Below are positions 43,540-52,054 of a stretch of 64,000 nt of DNA, in pieces; the first letter of the stretch is position 1; each line of letters starts with the position of its first letter. This DNA comes from an uncultured Ruminococcus sp. (GTDB taxonomy: Bacteria; Bacillota; Clostridia; Lachnospirales; Lachnospiraceae): assembly GCA_904377845.1 (NCBI GenBank), contig CAJFGR010000007.1, positions 1-64,000 of the forward strand. The letters are read 5' to 3'. The notes under the pieces were generated by a model, which was given only the letters and a program-made list of their open reading frames with translations, had not been told where the DNA came from and ran no database searches. The position numbers and the translations under genes were made by a program.

Positions 43540-45057
43540 ATGCCATACATCTATGTACTTGCGCCAGACGGGCATCCGCTGATGCCCACAAGACGCAGGA
43601 GACATGTGAAGAAACTGTTAAACAGCGGCAAGGCACGCATCGCCGCACATATCCCTTTTACTATACAACTGAAATACCAGACGCCTGAAATTTGCCAGCC
43701 GCTGACCCTTGGGATCGACCCCGGACGTACAAATATCGGCTGTGCCGCTATCGAAAGCAAGGGGCGCCTGGTCTACTCGGCTGTCTGTGAGACACGGAAC
43801 AAGGAGATCAGTAAGCTGATGGATGAGCGTCGGCAGCACCGCAGAGCGTCCCGGAATGGGGAACGTAAAAGACGGCAGCGCCGAGCAAGGAAATACGGGA
43901 CTATGCTTCAGGCCGGATGCGTCATGCGACGGCTGCCGCACTATGATACGGAGATCATGTGCAGGTGGATCACCAATACCGAAGCCCGGTTCTGCAACCG
44001 GAAGCGCCCTGTCGGATGGCTGACACCAACAGTGGAGCAGCTGGTACGTACCCATGTCAACTTATTCAGGAAGGTGTCGAAGATCCTGCCGATAACAGAC
44101 GCAGCCATCGAAATCAACCGGTTCGCCTTCGCCCGTATGGAAGACCCGTCCATCACTGGATTGGATTTCCAAAACGGGCCTCTGAAAGGATACACAGATG
44201 TAAAGGCAGCGGTAGCTGACCAGCAGAAAGGTCTGTGCCTGCTCTGTGGCAGGGCAAAGATCAGCCGTTACCATCACATCATACCAAGGTACCGGAATGG
44301 AAGTGAATCTTTGGATAACCGCGCAGGCTTATGTGACAGCTGCCATGAAAAAGTACATAAGGATGTCGAAGCTGCAGGGCGGCTGGCTGCAAAGAAGCAG
44401 GGCATGATGAAAAAATACCATGCGCTTTCTGCACTCAACCAAGCAATCCCGTACATCTGCAGCCGGCTGTCCGAGGCCATCAGCCCGGAACATCTGTATT
44501 TCACCACAGGCAGGGACACAAGTGAGGCCAGGGAAGGGCTTTCTATCCGGAAAGACTGGAAGGCTTCCCCATGCCATGATGCAGACGCATACCTGATCGC
44601 ATGCAATGGGATGGGTATAACTCCAGAATCCGTTGATTTTAAAAATTCCTATCGGATCAAACAGTACCGGCGGCACGACCGGCAGCTCATCCATGCGCAA
44701 AGGGAACGGGCTTACAGGCTGGATGGTAAAACCGTAGCCAGGAACCGCCGTAAGCGGACCGAACAGCAGGGAGACTCCCTGCATGAGTGGTATTTAAAGA
44801 CCAAAGCTCTTATCGGCAGGGCAGGGGCAAGGCGGCTGCAGAAGCAGATGAAGGTGGCTCCGTCCACACGGTACTACAAGAACCCAAAACGTCTGATGCC
44901 AGGCACTGTGTTTATTGCCCGGGGGAAACGGTACGTGATATGCGGTCAGCTCAGCAATGGAATGTATCTCCGTGCTGAAGGGTGCGGCACGGAAAATTTC
45001 CCTATCCGGGACTGCCGTATATTACGGCAGAACGGGGGGCTTGTCTATGTCGCTTAA
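43540..45057 (+). CDS. iscB: IscB RNA-guided nuclease (HNH + RuvC)
   Basis: 505 aa. The N-terminal PLMP domain is present (GHPLMPTRRRRHVKKLLNSG), RuvC-I LGIDPGRTNIGCA near residue 60, an Arg-rich bridge helix (RRQHRRASRNGERKRRQRRA), RuvC-II with Glu (AIEINRF), an inserted HNH domain (CLLCGRAKISRYHHIIPRY then LCDSCHEKVH), RuvC-III (CHDADAYLIACNG), and a C-terminal target-recognition region. All catalytic residues I can place are present, so it may be active. AGGAGG precedes the ATG. Confidence 0.9.
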   Translation: MPYIYVLAPDGHPLMPTRRRRHVKKLLNSGKARIAAHIPFTIQLKYQTPEICQPLTLGIDPGRTNIGCAAIESKGRLVYSAVCETRNKEISKLMDERRQHRRASRNGERKRRQRRARKYGTMLQAGCVMRRLPHYDTEIMCRWITNTEARFCNRKRPVGWLTPTVEQLVRTHVNLFRKVSKILPITDAAIEINRFAFARMEDPSITGLDFQNGPLKGYTDVKAAVADQQKGLCLLCGRAKISRYHHIIPRYRNGSESLDNRAGLCDSCHEKVHKDVEAAGRLAAKKQGMMKKYHALSALNQAIPYICSRLSEAISPEHLYFTTGRDTSEAREGLSIRKDWKASPCHDADAYLIACNGMGITPESVDFKNSYRIKQYRRHDRQLIHAQRERAYRLDGKTVARNRRKRTEQQGDSLHEWYLKTKALIGRAGARRLQKQMKVAPSTRYYKNPKRLMPGTVFIARGKRYVICGQLSNGMYLRAEGCGTENFPIRDCRILRQNGGLVYVA

Positions 45058-45149
45058 GAGCGGCATTCATCCCCAACCTAAAAGGTCGGGGTATTCTGCA
45101 TGTAGTATGATAAACAGTATCAACAAAAAATGGTCGGAAGGAGAGTATA

Positions 45150-46625
45150 ATGTTTGATCTTGAAATCTTAAAAGGAGTTATATCAAAAACTAAAGAAAAA
45201 GATATATCCAAGGAAGACATAGCGAAGCTTCTGAAGACAACTCCCGAAGCGCTTGAGGCTTTCGAACAAGCCTATCACACCCAAGTCATACAGAAGATGC
45301 CTTACACAGGAAATCTCTTTGACATGGACGCAAAAAGCACAAAAGATTCCGCCAAAAAGAAAGAAGGACGCCGTATAACAAAATTATCTCAGAAAGTAGA
45401 TGAACTTGTTAGCCGAATCGTAAAAGAATTGTTAGCTCAGGCGGTTATATATTCATATGACGGCTATGTAGCACAATTCGATGAATCCTTATATGAAACA
45501 GTCAGGAATCCTATCGTTAACTCTGACCTCTGTCAACTGCCTATATCTATTCGCCCTCAATTTACTGGATACTTGGCCCAAATAGATGTATCTGATCACA
45601 CCTATATGGATCTGCTGCAGCAGTATTATACATATAAAACGGCTAAGGACCCGGTCAAAAGAAAGAATGCATACCATATGTTCCGGCAGGGACTGGATAT
45701 TCTGGATCTGGATCCAGTAACCTATGAGATTCTTGGCATGAATCCGAATGCTATGGGATACTGGTTTCCTGCATTAGTCGATGCCATAAATGCCGACAGT
45801 ATGTTTAAACTTCCGAAAACTAAGATCCTGAAAGTGCCCCTTACGATGTTGCAGCTGACACGTCTCGATTACGGGTCATTGAATCCGACTACTCTGCGTA
45901 TTGTAGATGAATTCTGCTATAAAGCGTTTGATCTTAAGGAAGATAATGAGTATTTTGTAAAAACGGGTACATATTCTTCGAAGTTTAATTTCAGAAATGC
46001 ACACGTTGTTGGTGCGAAAGAAGTACGTGAACTCGGTGAATATCTTCTTTTCATACAGAATCAGGCGTGTATGGCAGCAGGGCCGCTGAGCCAGCCATGT
46101 ATTTATGGGATGTCAACAACGAACGAATGGGTGGTTCGAGAATATATCAAGGATAAAGAGAATAACCCGTGCATCTATAAAGGAATGCCATTGCACACAG
46201 AGTACCGTGTATTCGTAGACTTTGATACTGATGAGATCCTCGGTATGACGCCATACTGGCGTTCGGATGTTATGAAGCAGCGGTTTGGCAATGAAAGAGA
46301 TGCGGACAGCCCTCATAATGTCCACGATTACACAATATTCCTTGCTCATGAAGATACGCTGATTGACCGATATGAGGAAAACAAGGGAAAAGTAATGCGT
46401 GAAATGAGTAAGCTGATCCCTGATATTAATCTTTCGGGGCAGTGGTCCATTGATATCATGCAAAATGGAACTGAGTTCTACATAATCGATATGGCATTAG
46501 CTCAAGAATCAGCATTATCAGACTGTGTTCCTGAAGGGAAAATAAAAAATATTGAAATTGACTGGATGCCTAAGCTGGAGGAAAAGGGACATGAAAAAGA
46601 AGGACAAGAAGAAATGGATCCTTGA
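45150..46625 (+). CDS. ATP-grasp-like protein of phage type
   Basis: 491 aa. The C-terminal third looks ATP-grasp-like: TNEWVVREYI (ATP-binding Arg/Lys), MPLHTEYRVFVDFDTDEILG, and GQWSIDIMQNGTEFYIIDMA with the paired acidic residues near the end. The N-terminal 200 residues are helical and unfamiliar. Phage ATP-grasp proteins of this kind (R2K type) are thought to modify proteins or nucleotides, but the substrate is unknown. GGAAGGAGAG precedes the ATG. Contains one GAACTGAGTTC copy at 46468. Confidence 0.55.
   Translation: MFDLEILKGVISKTKEKDISKEDIAKLLKTTPEALEAFEQAYHTQVIQKMPYTGNLFDMDAKSTKDSAKKKEGRRITKLSQKVDELVSRIVKELLAQAVIYSYDGYVAQFDESLYETVRNPIVNSDLCQLPISIRPQFTGYLAQIDVSDHTYMDLLQQYYTYKTAKDPVKRKNAYHMFRQGLDILDLDPVTYEILGMNPNAMGYWFPALVDAINADSMFKLPKTKILKVPLTMLQLTRLDYGSLNPTTLRIVDEFCYKAFDLKEDNEYFVKTGTYSSKFNFRNAHVVGAKEVRELGEYLLFIQNQACMAAGPLSQPCIYGMSTTNEWVVREYIKDKENNPCIYKGMPLHTEYRVFVDFDTDEILGMTPYWRSDVMKQRFGNERDADSPHNVHDYTIFLAHEDTLIDRYEENKGKVMREMSKLIPDINLSGQWSIDIMQNGTEFYIIDMALAQESALSDCVPEGKIKNIEIDWMPKLEEKGHEKEGQEEMDP
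46468..46478. repeat. GAACTGAGTTC motif, copy 4
   Basis: In the ATP-grasp-like gene. Confidence 0.8.
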
Positions 46626-46875
46626 TTACATGCAAGATCATCCGAATGTGCTGGCAGACGTCTGCAACGAAGAATTTGTTCTTGCCTATATTGACTGCTG
46701 CCAACCGGAACGGGTAGAAGATAAAGGATTATTCGTACCGTACATTCCAGAATTGGGCAGGTATCTCAGTGAACTGTATAAAGAAGGGTATGTATGGCGA
46801 TATGCGCATGGTCTACAGTATACACATGACGGCTGGCCGAAATGGGTATATGTTTATGTTCTGAAGAATATATAA
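46591..46875 (+). CDS. hypothetical protein
   Basis: 94 aa from ATG 46591, inside the 3' end of the previous gene, with GGAGG at good spacing. Basic start MKKKDKKKWILDYMQDHPNV, then CNEEFVLAYIDCC and a Trp/Tyr-rich end (YVWRYAHGLQYTHDGWPKWV). No family recognised. Overlap indicates coupling with the ATP-grasp-like gene. Confidence 0.55.
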   Translation: MKKKDKKKWILDYMQDHPNVLADVCNEEFVLAYIDCCQPERVEDKGLFVPYIPELGRYLSELYKEGYVWRYAHGLQYTHDGWPKWVYVYVLKNI

Positions 46876-46894
46876 GAGGAAAAGGAGAAAAAAG

Positions 46895-47317
46895 ATGGAT
46901 TTTCAAACAATTAACAATATTTATATGGAATATCTTTTTAAAGGAGTTGCTGCAATTTTAATAATAGGCCTGATTCTGGCCTTCATATGGATGCTCGCTA
47001 CTGGTGGGTACGACGATCTGCTTTCCCTTTGGCGTGTAAAATATAATAAAAATGTGTCTGAAAGCACGAACAATAGCAAATACCAAAAGCTGTATAGAGC
47101 TACTCATCTGATAGTTACGATTGCAATAGTAGTATCTATAGCGTTGGATACGACCTATTTGTTATTATCCTATGGGATAATAAAGGCAGGCGGGACCGTT
47201 ACGACAATACTTTATAATTATGGAATGTACATTAATCTTGGGGTTAGTATTTTTACCTTGTGCGCAATAGTCATAAATTTTGTTGTTTATAAAAAGTGCA
47301 AAGAGGATCCCCAATAA
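46895..47317 (+). CDS. membrane protein with three to four helices
   Basis: 140 aa. Hydrophobic segments near residues 15-35 (AAILIIGLILAFIWMLA), 68-90 (LIVTIAIVVSIALDTTYLLL) and 108-130 (NLGVSIFTLCAIVINFVVY), with a cytoplasmic-type basic loop between the first two. No known family. AAAGGAGAAAA precedes the ATG; third gene of its operon, ended by a terminator. Confidence 0.6.
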   Translation: MDFQTINNIYMEYLFKGVAAILIIGLILAFIWMLATGGYDDLLSLWRVKYNKNVSESTNNSKYQKLYRATHLIVTIAIVVSIALDTTYLLLSYGIIKAGGTVTTILYNYGMYINLGVSIFTLCAIVINFVVYKKCKEDPQ

Positions 47318-47377
47318 AGCCTTTATACGAACCACACTTGAAATATGCGCATGGTTATAATTATTAATCCAAAGAAA

Positions 47378-47411
47378 GAAGAGCCGGCTGATAAAACCGA
47401 CTCTTTTTTCA
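47378..47411. terminator. bidirectional terminator between convergent genes
   Basis: AAGAGCCGG pairs with CCGACTCTT (one mismatch), followed by TTTTTTC on + and T-rich sequence on the other strand. Confidence 0.7.
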
Positions 47412-47417
47412 TGCCAT

Positions 47418-48023
47418 TTATGAAATCTTATTGCCAGCTAAATATGAATAATTTTCAGGCGGGCAGTTGGGATCTTCATCATATGCAGTCACATCAATTC
47501 TTTTGTCAGGATACATCTCGGAGAGCTTTTTAATAACCGGTTCCGGACTGCACCATGCTGTCTCAAATGTAACTGCATCATTACCAAAAGCCTCAGTGTT
47601 ACCAGCATTCCATTTTGTACCCCAATTTTGGCAGCACCAGTCATACCATGTGGTAGCACCATAGTTGAGATAATTGTCTACATATATCTTTCCTTTTTCA
47701 TAGAGATCGTTCTTTTTACCTGTTGATGAAATCTTATTGATATCAGTAGAAATTTCTTTCGCCATATCAAGACTGTTTTTAAAATAAGATTTTAACAGCT
47801 TTACAAGAAGACCAACCTTCTTATAATCCAGATCATCTACAGGTACCGTCCCTTTTTCTGTTAAATAACAGACTATCGCATGATCCGTGACGCTGCCGCA
47901 CTCGATATCAAGACTTGGCGGCATAGGAATGATCCTGTTGAAATCAAAATTCCCTTTATCGTCGAATAAAGGCAGACGAAAGATCCCTTCCATTTTTACT
48001 GTGTTTGTTGTGATGTTTGGCAT
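47418..48023 (-). CDS. YubB/Api92-type ferredoxin-like domain protein (DUF1281-like)
   Basis: 201 aa. The diagnostic segment TTWYDWCCQNWGTKWNAGNT is followed by VTFETAWCSPEPVIKKLSEM and a short Asp-rich end. The N-terminus (MPNITTNTVKMEGIFRLPLF) is usual for the family. These proteins are carried by plasmids, ICEs and phages in great numbers; function unknown. GGAGGAAGC precedes the ATG. Confidence 0.8.
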   Translation of the reverse strand: MPNITTNTVKMEGIFRLPLFDDKGNFDFNRIIPMPPSLDIECGSVTDHAIVCYLTEKGTVPVDDLDYKKVGLLVKLLKSYFKNSLDMAKEISTDINKISSTGKKNDLYEKGKIYVDNYLNYGATTWYDWCCQNWGTKWNAGNTEAFGNDAVTFETAWCSPEPVIKKLSEMYPDKRIDVTAYDEDPNCPPENYSYLAGNKIS

Positions 48024-48090
48024 AATAGCTTCCTCCTTTTTTGATTACGAAAACAATATGGGAAGATAAGTAATTTAAAGTTTGAGATTT

Positions 48091-48129
48091 TCTCTGCGAA
48101 AACAGCGGTTATTAAAATTCAAGTAAAAT
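48091..48129 (+). promoter_or_regulatory. element promoter P4 (TCTCTGCG - 25 nt - TAAAAT)
   Basis: TCTCTGCGAAAA with TAAAAT exactly 25 bases after TGCG, 73 bases before the next start. Confidence 0.7.
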
Positions 48130-48201
48130 AAAATCATCAAAGAAAAGGAGAGGAAAGAAATAGGAAGTATCAAACGCAAAGATTTATGGGGAGAAGAGAA
48201 C

Positions 48202-48426
48202 ATGGTCAATGAAGCTTACGTTCAGTCAATCGAACTTGCGCATAAGCTGCATGAAGAAGTCTCACTGATTCAGGAGAAGATATGTGAACTGGTGAAATTG
48301 GATGAAGCTGCTGAATGCGATAATCCAGATCTGGTTTCCCAGCGCAAAACTTTGATCACATACATGTCGAAAGAGGCAGAAGAACTGGAAAAGAGTCTCG
48401 ATTCATATGAAAATGAGACATATTAG
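48202..48426 (+). CDS. small helical hypothetical protein
   Basis: 74 aa, predicted as two long helices: AYVQSIELAHKLHEEVSLIQ and SKEAEELEKSLDSYENE. Acidic; no family recognised. Preceded by a GGGGAGAAGAG site and promoter P4. Opens an operon of small genes ending about 49.3 kb. Confidence 0.55.
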   Translation: MVNEAYVQSIELAHKLHEEVSLIQEKICELVKLDEAAECDNPDLVSQRKTLITYMSKEAEELEKSLDSYENETY

Positions 48427-48544
48427 TAATAGGCACCTCCGCCTTTAATGGCGTTGGTATAGAGTATGTCACAGTACGTAGCAGAAAAACAAATGGGTGC
48501 AGCTGCCGTCTTTTCCTTACAGGGCGGCAGCGGGAAGGAGAATA

Positions 48545-48748
48545 ATGAGCGAAAAGTTTGATCAAACCCTTGGGTTTTTCAAGAGAAATTATAAAGGCTT
48601 TGATTGGAAAAACGGTAAGGTGGTACTTATAAACGATAACCGTCCCTATATCTGCACAGGCTGTTGGAAATACTTGATCGAAAAGTACAAGGACTATCCA
48701 GTAAGAGACTGGACTCATGACAAAGAGATTATGGTTATTACGCTGTAG
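48545..48748 (+). CDS. small hypothetical protein
   Basis: 67 aa from ATG 48545 after GGAAGGAG (MSEKFDQTLGFFKRNYKGFD). It contains NRPYICTGCWKYLIEKYKDY with a CxxC pair. A GCTGCC/GGCAGC hairpin (48502-48531) precedes it. No family recognised. Confidence 0.5.
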   Translation: MSEKFDQTLGFFKRNYKGFDWKNGKVVLINDNRPYICTGCWKYLIEKYKDYPVRDWTHDKEIMVITL

Positions 48749-48795
48749 CTATTATTCCAATCTGAGACTTTGATGAACAGTTTTATGAAAGAAGG

Positions 48796-49083
48796 ATGAG
48801 CACATTGACGGTATATATTACACGGTACGCATTGTCAGAAGGCAAGATCCTTACTGGTAAAATCATTGACGTATGGAACTTAGAGGATGATCGTACTCAT
48901 GAGAAACGAAAAACTTATGTCGTTCAGTCGGGTGAACAAAAATTCCTGCTGAATGATGGAGACTTCTACTACTCGCTTGATGAAGCCATTAATAAGGCAG
49001 AAACTATGAGAAAAAAGGAAATAGAATTATTGGAGAGTAGATTAGCAGTTTTAAAAAATCTTTCGTTCGTCAATACGCAGTAA
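48796..49083 (+). CDS. small hypothetical protein
   Basis: 95 aa. YITRYALSEGKILTGKIIDV then KTYVVQSGEQKFLLNDGDFY reads as a small beta-rich domain followed by a helical tail (NKAETMRKKEIELLESRLAV). Similar short proteins are frequent on Lachnospiraceae mobile elements with no known role. The ribosome site (GAAGG) is close to the ATG; TTG 48805 is a possible alternative. Confidence 0.5.
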   Translation: MSTLTVYITRYALSEGKILTGKIIDVWNLEDDRTHEKRKTYVVQSGEQKFLLNDGDFYYSLDEAINKAETMRKKEIELLESRLAVLKNLSFVNTQ

Positions 49084-49130
49084 ATCCACCATATTATCCA
49101 TAGAAGATTCAAGAAAAGGAGGATTTATTT

Positions 49131-49283
49131 ATGTGGCAATTTATTGCAGGTGCGATGGTTGGCAGCACCATTGGTGTTGTCTTGATGTGCCTCTTTTCCG
49201 TAGGAGGTAAGGCAGACGAATATCATGTTTATGATAATAGTCAGGATAAAGATGTTCAGGAGAATGGTAAGAAAAATGAGTGA
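49131..49283 (+). CDS. DUF3789 family small membrane protein
   Basis: 50 aa. The start MWQFIAGAMVGSTIGVVLMC then LFSVGGKADEYH is the DUF3789 pattern: one glycine-zipper-like membrane helix followed by a polar tail. AAAAGGAGG precedes the ATG. The family is almost confined to mobile elements of gut Firmicutes and its function is unknown. Confidence 0.75.
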   Translation: MWQFIAGAMVGSTIGVVLMCLFSVGGKADEYHVYDNSQDKDVQENGKKNE

Positions 49284-49391
49284 AAACTATTCGCTGCATG
49301 GGTAAAGTTTGATCCTAATTATCCATTCGAATTTGTGGTGGAAGAAATCGAAATAGCACGTATATATGGCAATAGCGTTATTGAAAGATAA

Positions 49392-49782
49392 CGGAGGTGT
49401 TCGCAGCCTGCAAAGCGGCGCCGCAGCATAACTATTTTTTCTTGACAAAAAATGTGAGACGATACGCTCAGCTTGGAAAACTGCTGCCGGATGATAATAA
49501 TATGTGGTACGAGATCAGCATTACAAAGGCATCAGAGATGCATAACTTTAATTCGTTGCCGGCTTTTCATAATACATTTATAAGTATAGAACCACTCCTC
49601 GAAGATCTATGTGTAGAACAGCATAATATTCTTTTCCATCAGGTTGACTGGTTTATAATCGGTGCGGAGACCGGAAGAACAAGGTTGCCCCGGAGCGGGA
49701 GTGGATAGAAGAAATACTTCAGGAATGCAAGAAAAATAATAAGCCTGCGTTTATGAAAGAAAGTCTCAGAGATATTTGGTAA
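49392..49782 (+). pseudogene. DUF5131 (phage Gp37/Gp68) remnant, truncated and frameshifted
   Basis: Reading EVFAACKAAPQHNYFFLTKN, then HNTFISIEPLLEDL and VDWFIIGAETGRT matches the C-terminal two thirds of DUF5131. The frame then breaks: a one-base loss near 49680 leads to RLPRSGSG and stop, while the next frame continues KVAPEREWIEEILQECKKNN then KPAFMKESLRDIW and stop, as in the family. The N-terminal part with its Cys cluster is missing. The 110 bases before it (49284-49391) carry a further short fragment I cannot identify. Confidence 0.7.
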
Positions 49783-49843
49783 GAAACGCTTATTCAGGAA
49801 TATCCATTATGAGATTTTACTGTCGCTTATATGCGGCAGTATT

Positions 49844-49882
49844 TTTTTGCGAAAAATGTCTTTATACATATTTCTATATAAT
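49844..49882 (+). promoter_or_regulatory. element promoter P5 (TTTTTGCG - 25 nt - TATAAT)
   Basis: TTTTTGCGAAAA with a perfect TATAAT exactly 25 bases after TGCG, 25 bases before the next start. Confidence 0.75.
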
Positions 49883-49906
49883 GGAAACGTAAACAAGGAG
49901 CGAAAT

Positions 49907-50281
49907 ATGGAGGGAATTATGGAAATTAAAAATTTAATGGAGTTATTGGACGGCAAATGCTTAAGAAACACAGCCACAGCAAAATGGATTAAATCCAAGC
50001 TTACCTATAATGAAAAATTTTTGGATACAGATGAAATCTTTGCCGGCACACGCCCTTATGACGGCGGTACTGTTATCGGATACCGTTTAGCAAACGACAG
50101 TGACACTTTAGTAGACATCGGCTGCGTCGGGGAATGGCACATCAAAGATATAAGAGATGTTACAAAGGATGACATTTTTAGAATAGAAAATTCCTATAAA
50201 CAAAAAGAATTTTTAGAGTCCTTTGAGCCTATGAAAAAGCCGAAGTTCACGTACTCCGAGCCAATTATCGATGCCGTATGA
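49907..50281 (+). CDS. hypothetical protein
   Basis: 124 aa from ATG 49907 (AAGGAG upstream). MEIKNLMELLDGKCLRNTAT then FAGTRPYDGGTVIGYRLAND; predicted alpha/beta, no family recognised. Its stop is overlapped by a copy of the GAACTSAGTTC motif (50280-50290). Driven by promoter P5, probably with the next two genes. Confidence 0.55.
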   Translation: MEGIMEIKNLMELLDGKCLRNTATAKWIKSKLTYNEKFLDTDEIFAGTRPYDGGTVIGYRLANDSDTLVDIGCVGEWHIKDIRDVTKDDIFRIENSYKQKEFLESFEPMKKPKFTYSEPIIDAV

Positions 50282-50290
50282 ACTCAGTTC
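50280..50290. repeat. GAACTCAGTTC motif, copy 5
   Basis: At the stop codon of the 49907-50281 gene. Confidence 0.8.
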
Positions 50291-50326
50291 CTAATTCATT
50301 GTGTTTGATATAAGGGGGAATATAAA

Positions 50327-50629
50327 ATGCGACAAATGACTATTTTTGATTATCTCAAGGGTCATATTTCTATTGGAAATATACTGGATCCTCAAGACCT
50401 TGGACAAAATCTTTCGTTTAGCGATTTGGAAACAATGGAAGGAGCAACAATCGCAGTGAAAGAAAAAAACAAAAAAGGTGAATTATTTAGAGCCGTTAGG
50501 GTTTTAGAAGTTACTCCGTCTGATGATGAATGCAGCTGCCGTAGACTCCTCTACGACAATGGAAAACACACTTGCGTAGTACTTCCTGAATCAGGATACT
50601 CAGAATATATTTATGCAATTAGGGATTAG
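50327..50629 (+). CDS. hypothetical protein
   Basis: 100 aa. MTIFDYLKGHISIGNILDPQ near the start, then AIKVVEK-like beta segments (ATIAVKEKNKKGELFRAVRV) and CSCRRLLYDNGKHTCVVLPE. Looks like a small beta-rich fold with Cys residues. Family unknown. GGGGGA precedes the ATG. Confidence 0.5.
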   Translation: MRQMTIFDYLKGHISIGNILDPQDLGQNLSFSDLETMEGATIAVKEKNKKGELFRAVRVLEVTPSDDECSCRRLLYDNGKHTCVVLPESGYSEYIYAIRD

Positions 50630-50733
50630 AACACTTTTGCCTCTTTGTAGTAAAAGAAAAGAATATCTATATTCATCAATCCATTTGTAAAAATAATACA
50701 AATTATTCCCGAGATCAAAAAGGAGGATAAAAA

Positions 50734-51003
50734 ATGGGAAAACAAATAAGAAAGACGATGGTGCACTACGTAATAGGTACTACAATTTTACTCTCATTGT
50801 ACCTTTTCGTGAATTATCTGGTTCCGGCTCATCTGCGGATATTAGATATGAGGAAAATCATCATCGGAGCCATGTGTGTGGCAGCAGTAGAGGTCATTCC
50901 TTTTGGGAGTCTAGGCAAGTATCATGAATACTCGAAGAATCACAAATGGATCATGCTTGTAAATACAATCTTTTATGCCGCCATCGTGACTATTAGTTTT
51001 TAA
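50734..51003 (+). CDS. small three-helix membrane protein
   Basis: 89 aa. Segments YVIGTTILLSLYLFVNYLV, IIIGAMCVAAVEVIPFG and WIMLVNTIFYAAIVTISF are membrane-spanning, joined by short basic loops. No family recognised. AAAGGAGG precedes the ATG and a terminator follows, so it is the last gene before the cas operon. Confidence 0.55.
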   Translation: MGKQIRKTMVHYVIGTTILLSLYLFVNYLVPAHLRILDMRKIIIGAMCVAAVEVIPFGSLGKYHEYSKNHKWIMLVNTIFYAAIVTISF

Positions 51004-51007
51004 CAGC

Positions 51008-51042
51008 TAAAGGCCGCCGCTCATAAAACGGCGGTCTTTTTC
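51008..51042 (+). terminator. rho-independent terminator before the cas operon
   Basis: GGCCGCCG pairs with CGGCGGTC around CTCATAAAA, followed by TTTTTC. The cas genes therefore depend on promoter P6. Confidence 0.85.
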
Positions 51043-51054
51043 TGGTTCATTATA

Positions 51055-51093
51055 TCTCTGCGAAAAAAACGAATAATAAATACAGAGTACAAT
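51055..51093 (+). promoter_or_regulatory. element promoter P6 of the cas operon (TCTCTGCG - 25 nt - TACAAT)
   Basis: TCTCTGCGAAAAA with TACAAT exactly 25 bases after TGCG, 32 bases before the cas5 start. The cas genes thus share the element's promoter class. Confidence 0.75.
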
Positions 51094-51124
51094 AGAAATC
51101 GTAAATGAGAGGAGATGAAAAAGA

Positions 51125-51862
51125 GTGAAAAATATTATCGAATATGAAGTATCTGGACCTTACGCTTTGTTTTCGGAACCAGCACTCCGTATAGGCGGCG
51201 AAAAGACCAGTTACCACATCCCTACGTATGAAGAATTAAAAGGGATTACGGAATCCATCTATTGGAAGCCAACGATAAAATGGATCATCGATGCTGTGCG
51301 CATCATAAACTCCATTCAAACGGAAACAAAAGGGATCCGTACGCTGGGCTATAGCGGCGGAGCAGATCTGTCCTACTACACGTACCTAAAAGATGTACGG
51401 TATCAGGTACGGGCCCATTTTGAAATAAACTATAACCATCCGGAGCTTGCAGGTGACAGGAAAGAAGGCAAGCATTACAACATTGCTCAGAGGATGGTAA
51501 AACGCGGTGGCCGAAGGGATGTCTTCCTCGGGGCAAGAGAGTGCCAAGGGTTTGTTGAGCCTTGTGTATTTGGAGAGGGCACAAGTGCCTATGATTCAAT
51601 GCCAGGTGAAATAGCATATGGTTTCATGTATCATGGAATCACTTATGCAGATGAAGCAGTTTTGCCGGAAGAAAAAGGGAAGATGACAGTCAATTTCTGG
51701 AGGCCGGTAATAAAACCCGGCGGGATCATAGAATTTGACCGTCCGGAAGACTGCCCTAGTAAAAGAGTGATAAAAGACATGAAGCGGACAATCTTCGGAA
51801 ATGAAAATTTCAGCGGCTTATCTGAATTTTCAACAGAGAAAGGAGTTGTAAATCATGACTAA
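51125..51862 (+). CDS. cas5c: type I-C Cas5c (pre-crRNA processing subunit)
   Basis: 245 aa. Cas5c features: GPYALFSEPALRIGGEKTSY, then IPTYEELKGITESIYWKPTI, TLGYSGGADLSYYTYLKDVR and RRDVFLGARECQGFVEPCVF. In type I-C, Cas5c cuts the repeat hairpin to make crRNA and caps the 5' handle in Cascade. AGGAGATGAAAAA precedes GTG 51125. No cas3 lies upstream; a terminator and promoter P6 do instead. Confidence 0.93.
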   Translation: MKNIIEYEVSGPYALFSEPALRIGGEKTSYHIPTYEELKGITESIYWKPTIKWIIDAVRIINSIQTETKGIRTLGYSGGADLSYYTYLKDVRYQVRAHFEINYNHPELAGDRKEGKHYNIAQRMVKRGGRRDVFLGARECQGFVEPCVFGEGTSAYDSMPGEIAYGFMYHGITYADEAVLPEEKGKMTVNFWRPVIKPGGIIEFDRPEDCPSKRVIKDMKRTIFGNENFSGLSEFSTEKGVVNHD

Positions 51863-51886
51863 AATCAAAAGAGCGCTCGAAAAGAA

Positions 51887-52054
51887 ATGATGAAAACTGG
51901 AGCAATGGGGACTGAGCCAGTAACTGTCAAAATACAATTGACGGATGCCGAAAAAGAAGAATTCCTGAATTGCGAAGAATATGATTCAAAGAATTATTGG
52001 TGGAAATTTTCAGGAAACGAATTAACCATAACATATGTAGAGGAGCGAAAATGA
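51887..52054 (+). CDS. small acidic ORF between cas5c and cas8c
   Basis: 55 aa: MMKTGAMGTEPVTVKIQLTD, AEKEEFLNCEEYDSKNYWWK, ending ELTITYVEERK. Its TGA overlaps the cas8c ATG by three bases, so translation of cas8c is likely coupled to it. A short reading (MTKIKRALEKK, 51855-51889) overlaps the cas5c stop and leads into it, which may be a leader or a frameshifted front part. No type I-C gene of this kind is known to me at this position. Confidence 0.55.
   Translation: MMKTGAMGTEPVTVKIQLTDAEKEEFLNCEEYDSKNYWWKFSGNELTITYVEERK

Larger units (their letters stand above)
43318..45092 (+). mobile_element. IscB insertion element (IS200/IS605-related, no transposase)
   Basis: It starts near CTCGTCAACTACC with the hairpin CCGCTT / AAGCGG and GGCT / AGCC, and ends with CCCCAACCT / AGGTCGGGG just after iscB. 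Such subterminal hairpins are typical of IS200/IS605-group ends. No TnpA gene is inside, so movement would need one in trans. It is inserted in the ASCH gene. Confidence 0.65.

Noticed and set aside
50640..50690. TTTTGCC-containing segment as an element promoter
   Set aside because: The A-run and the 25-base spacing to a -10 are missing.
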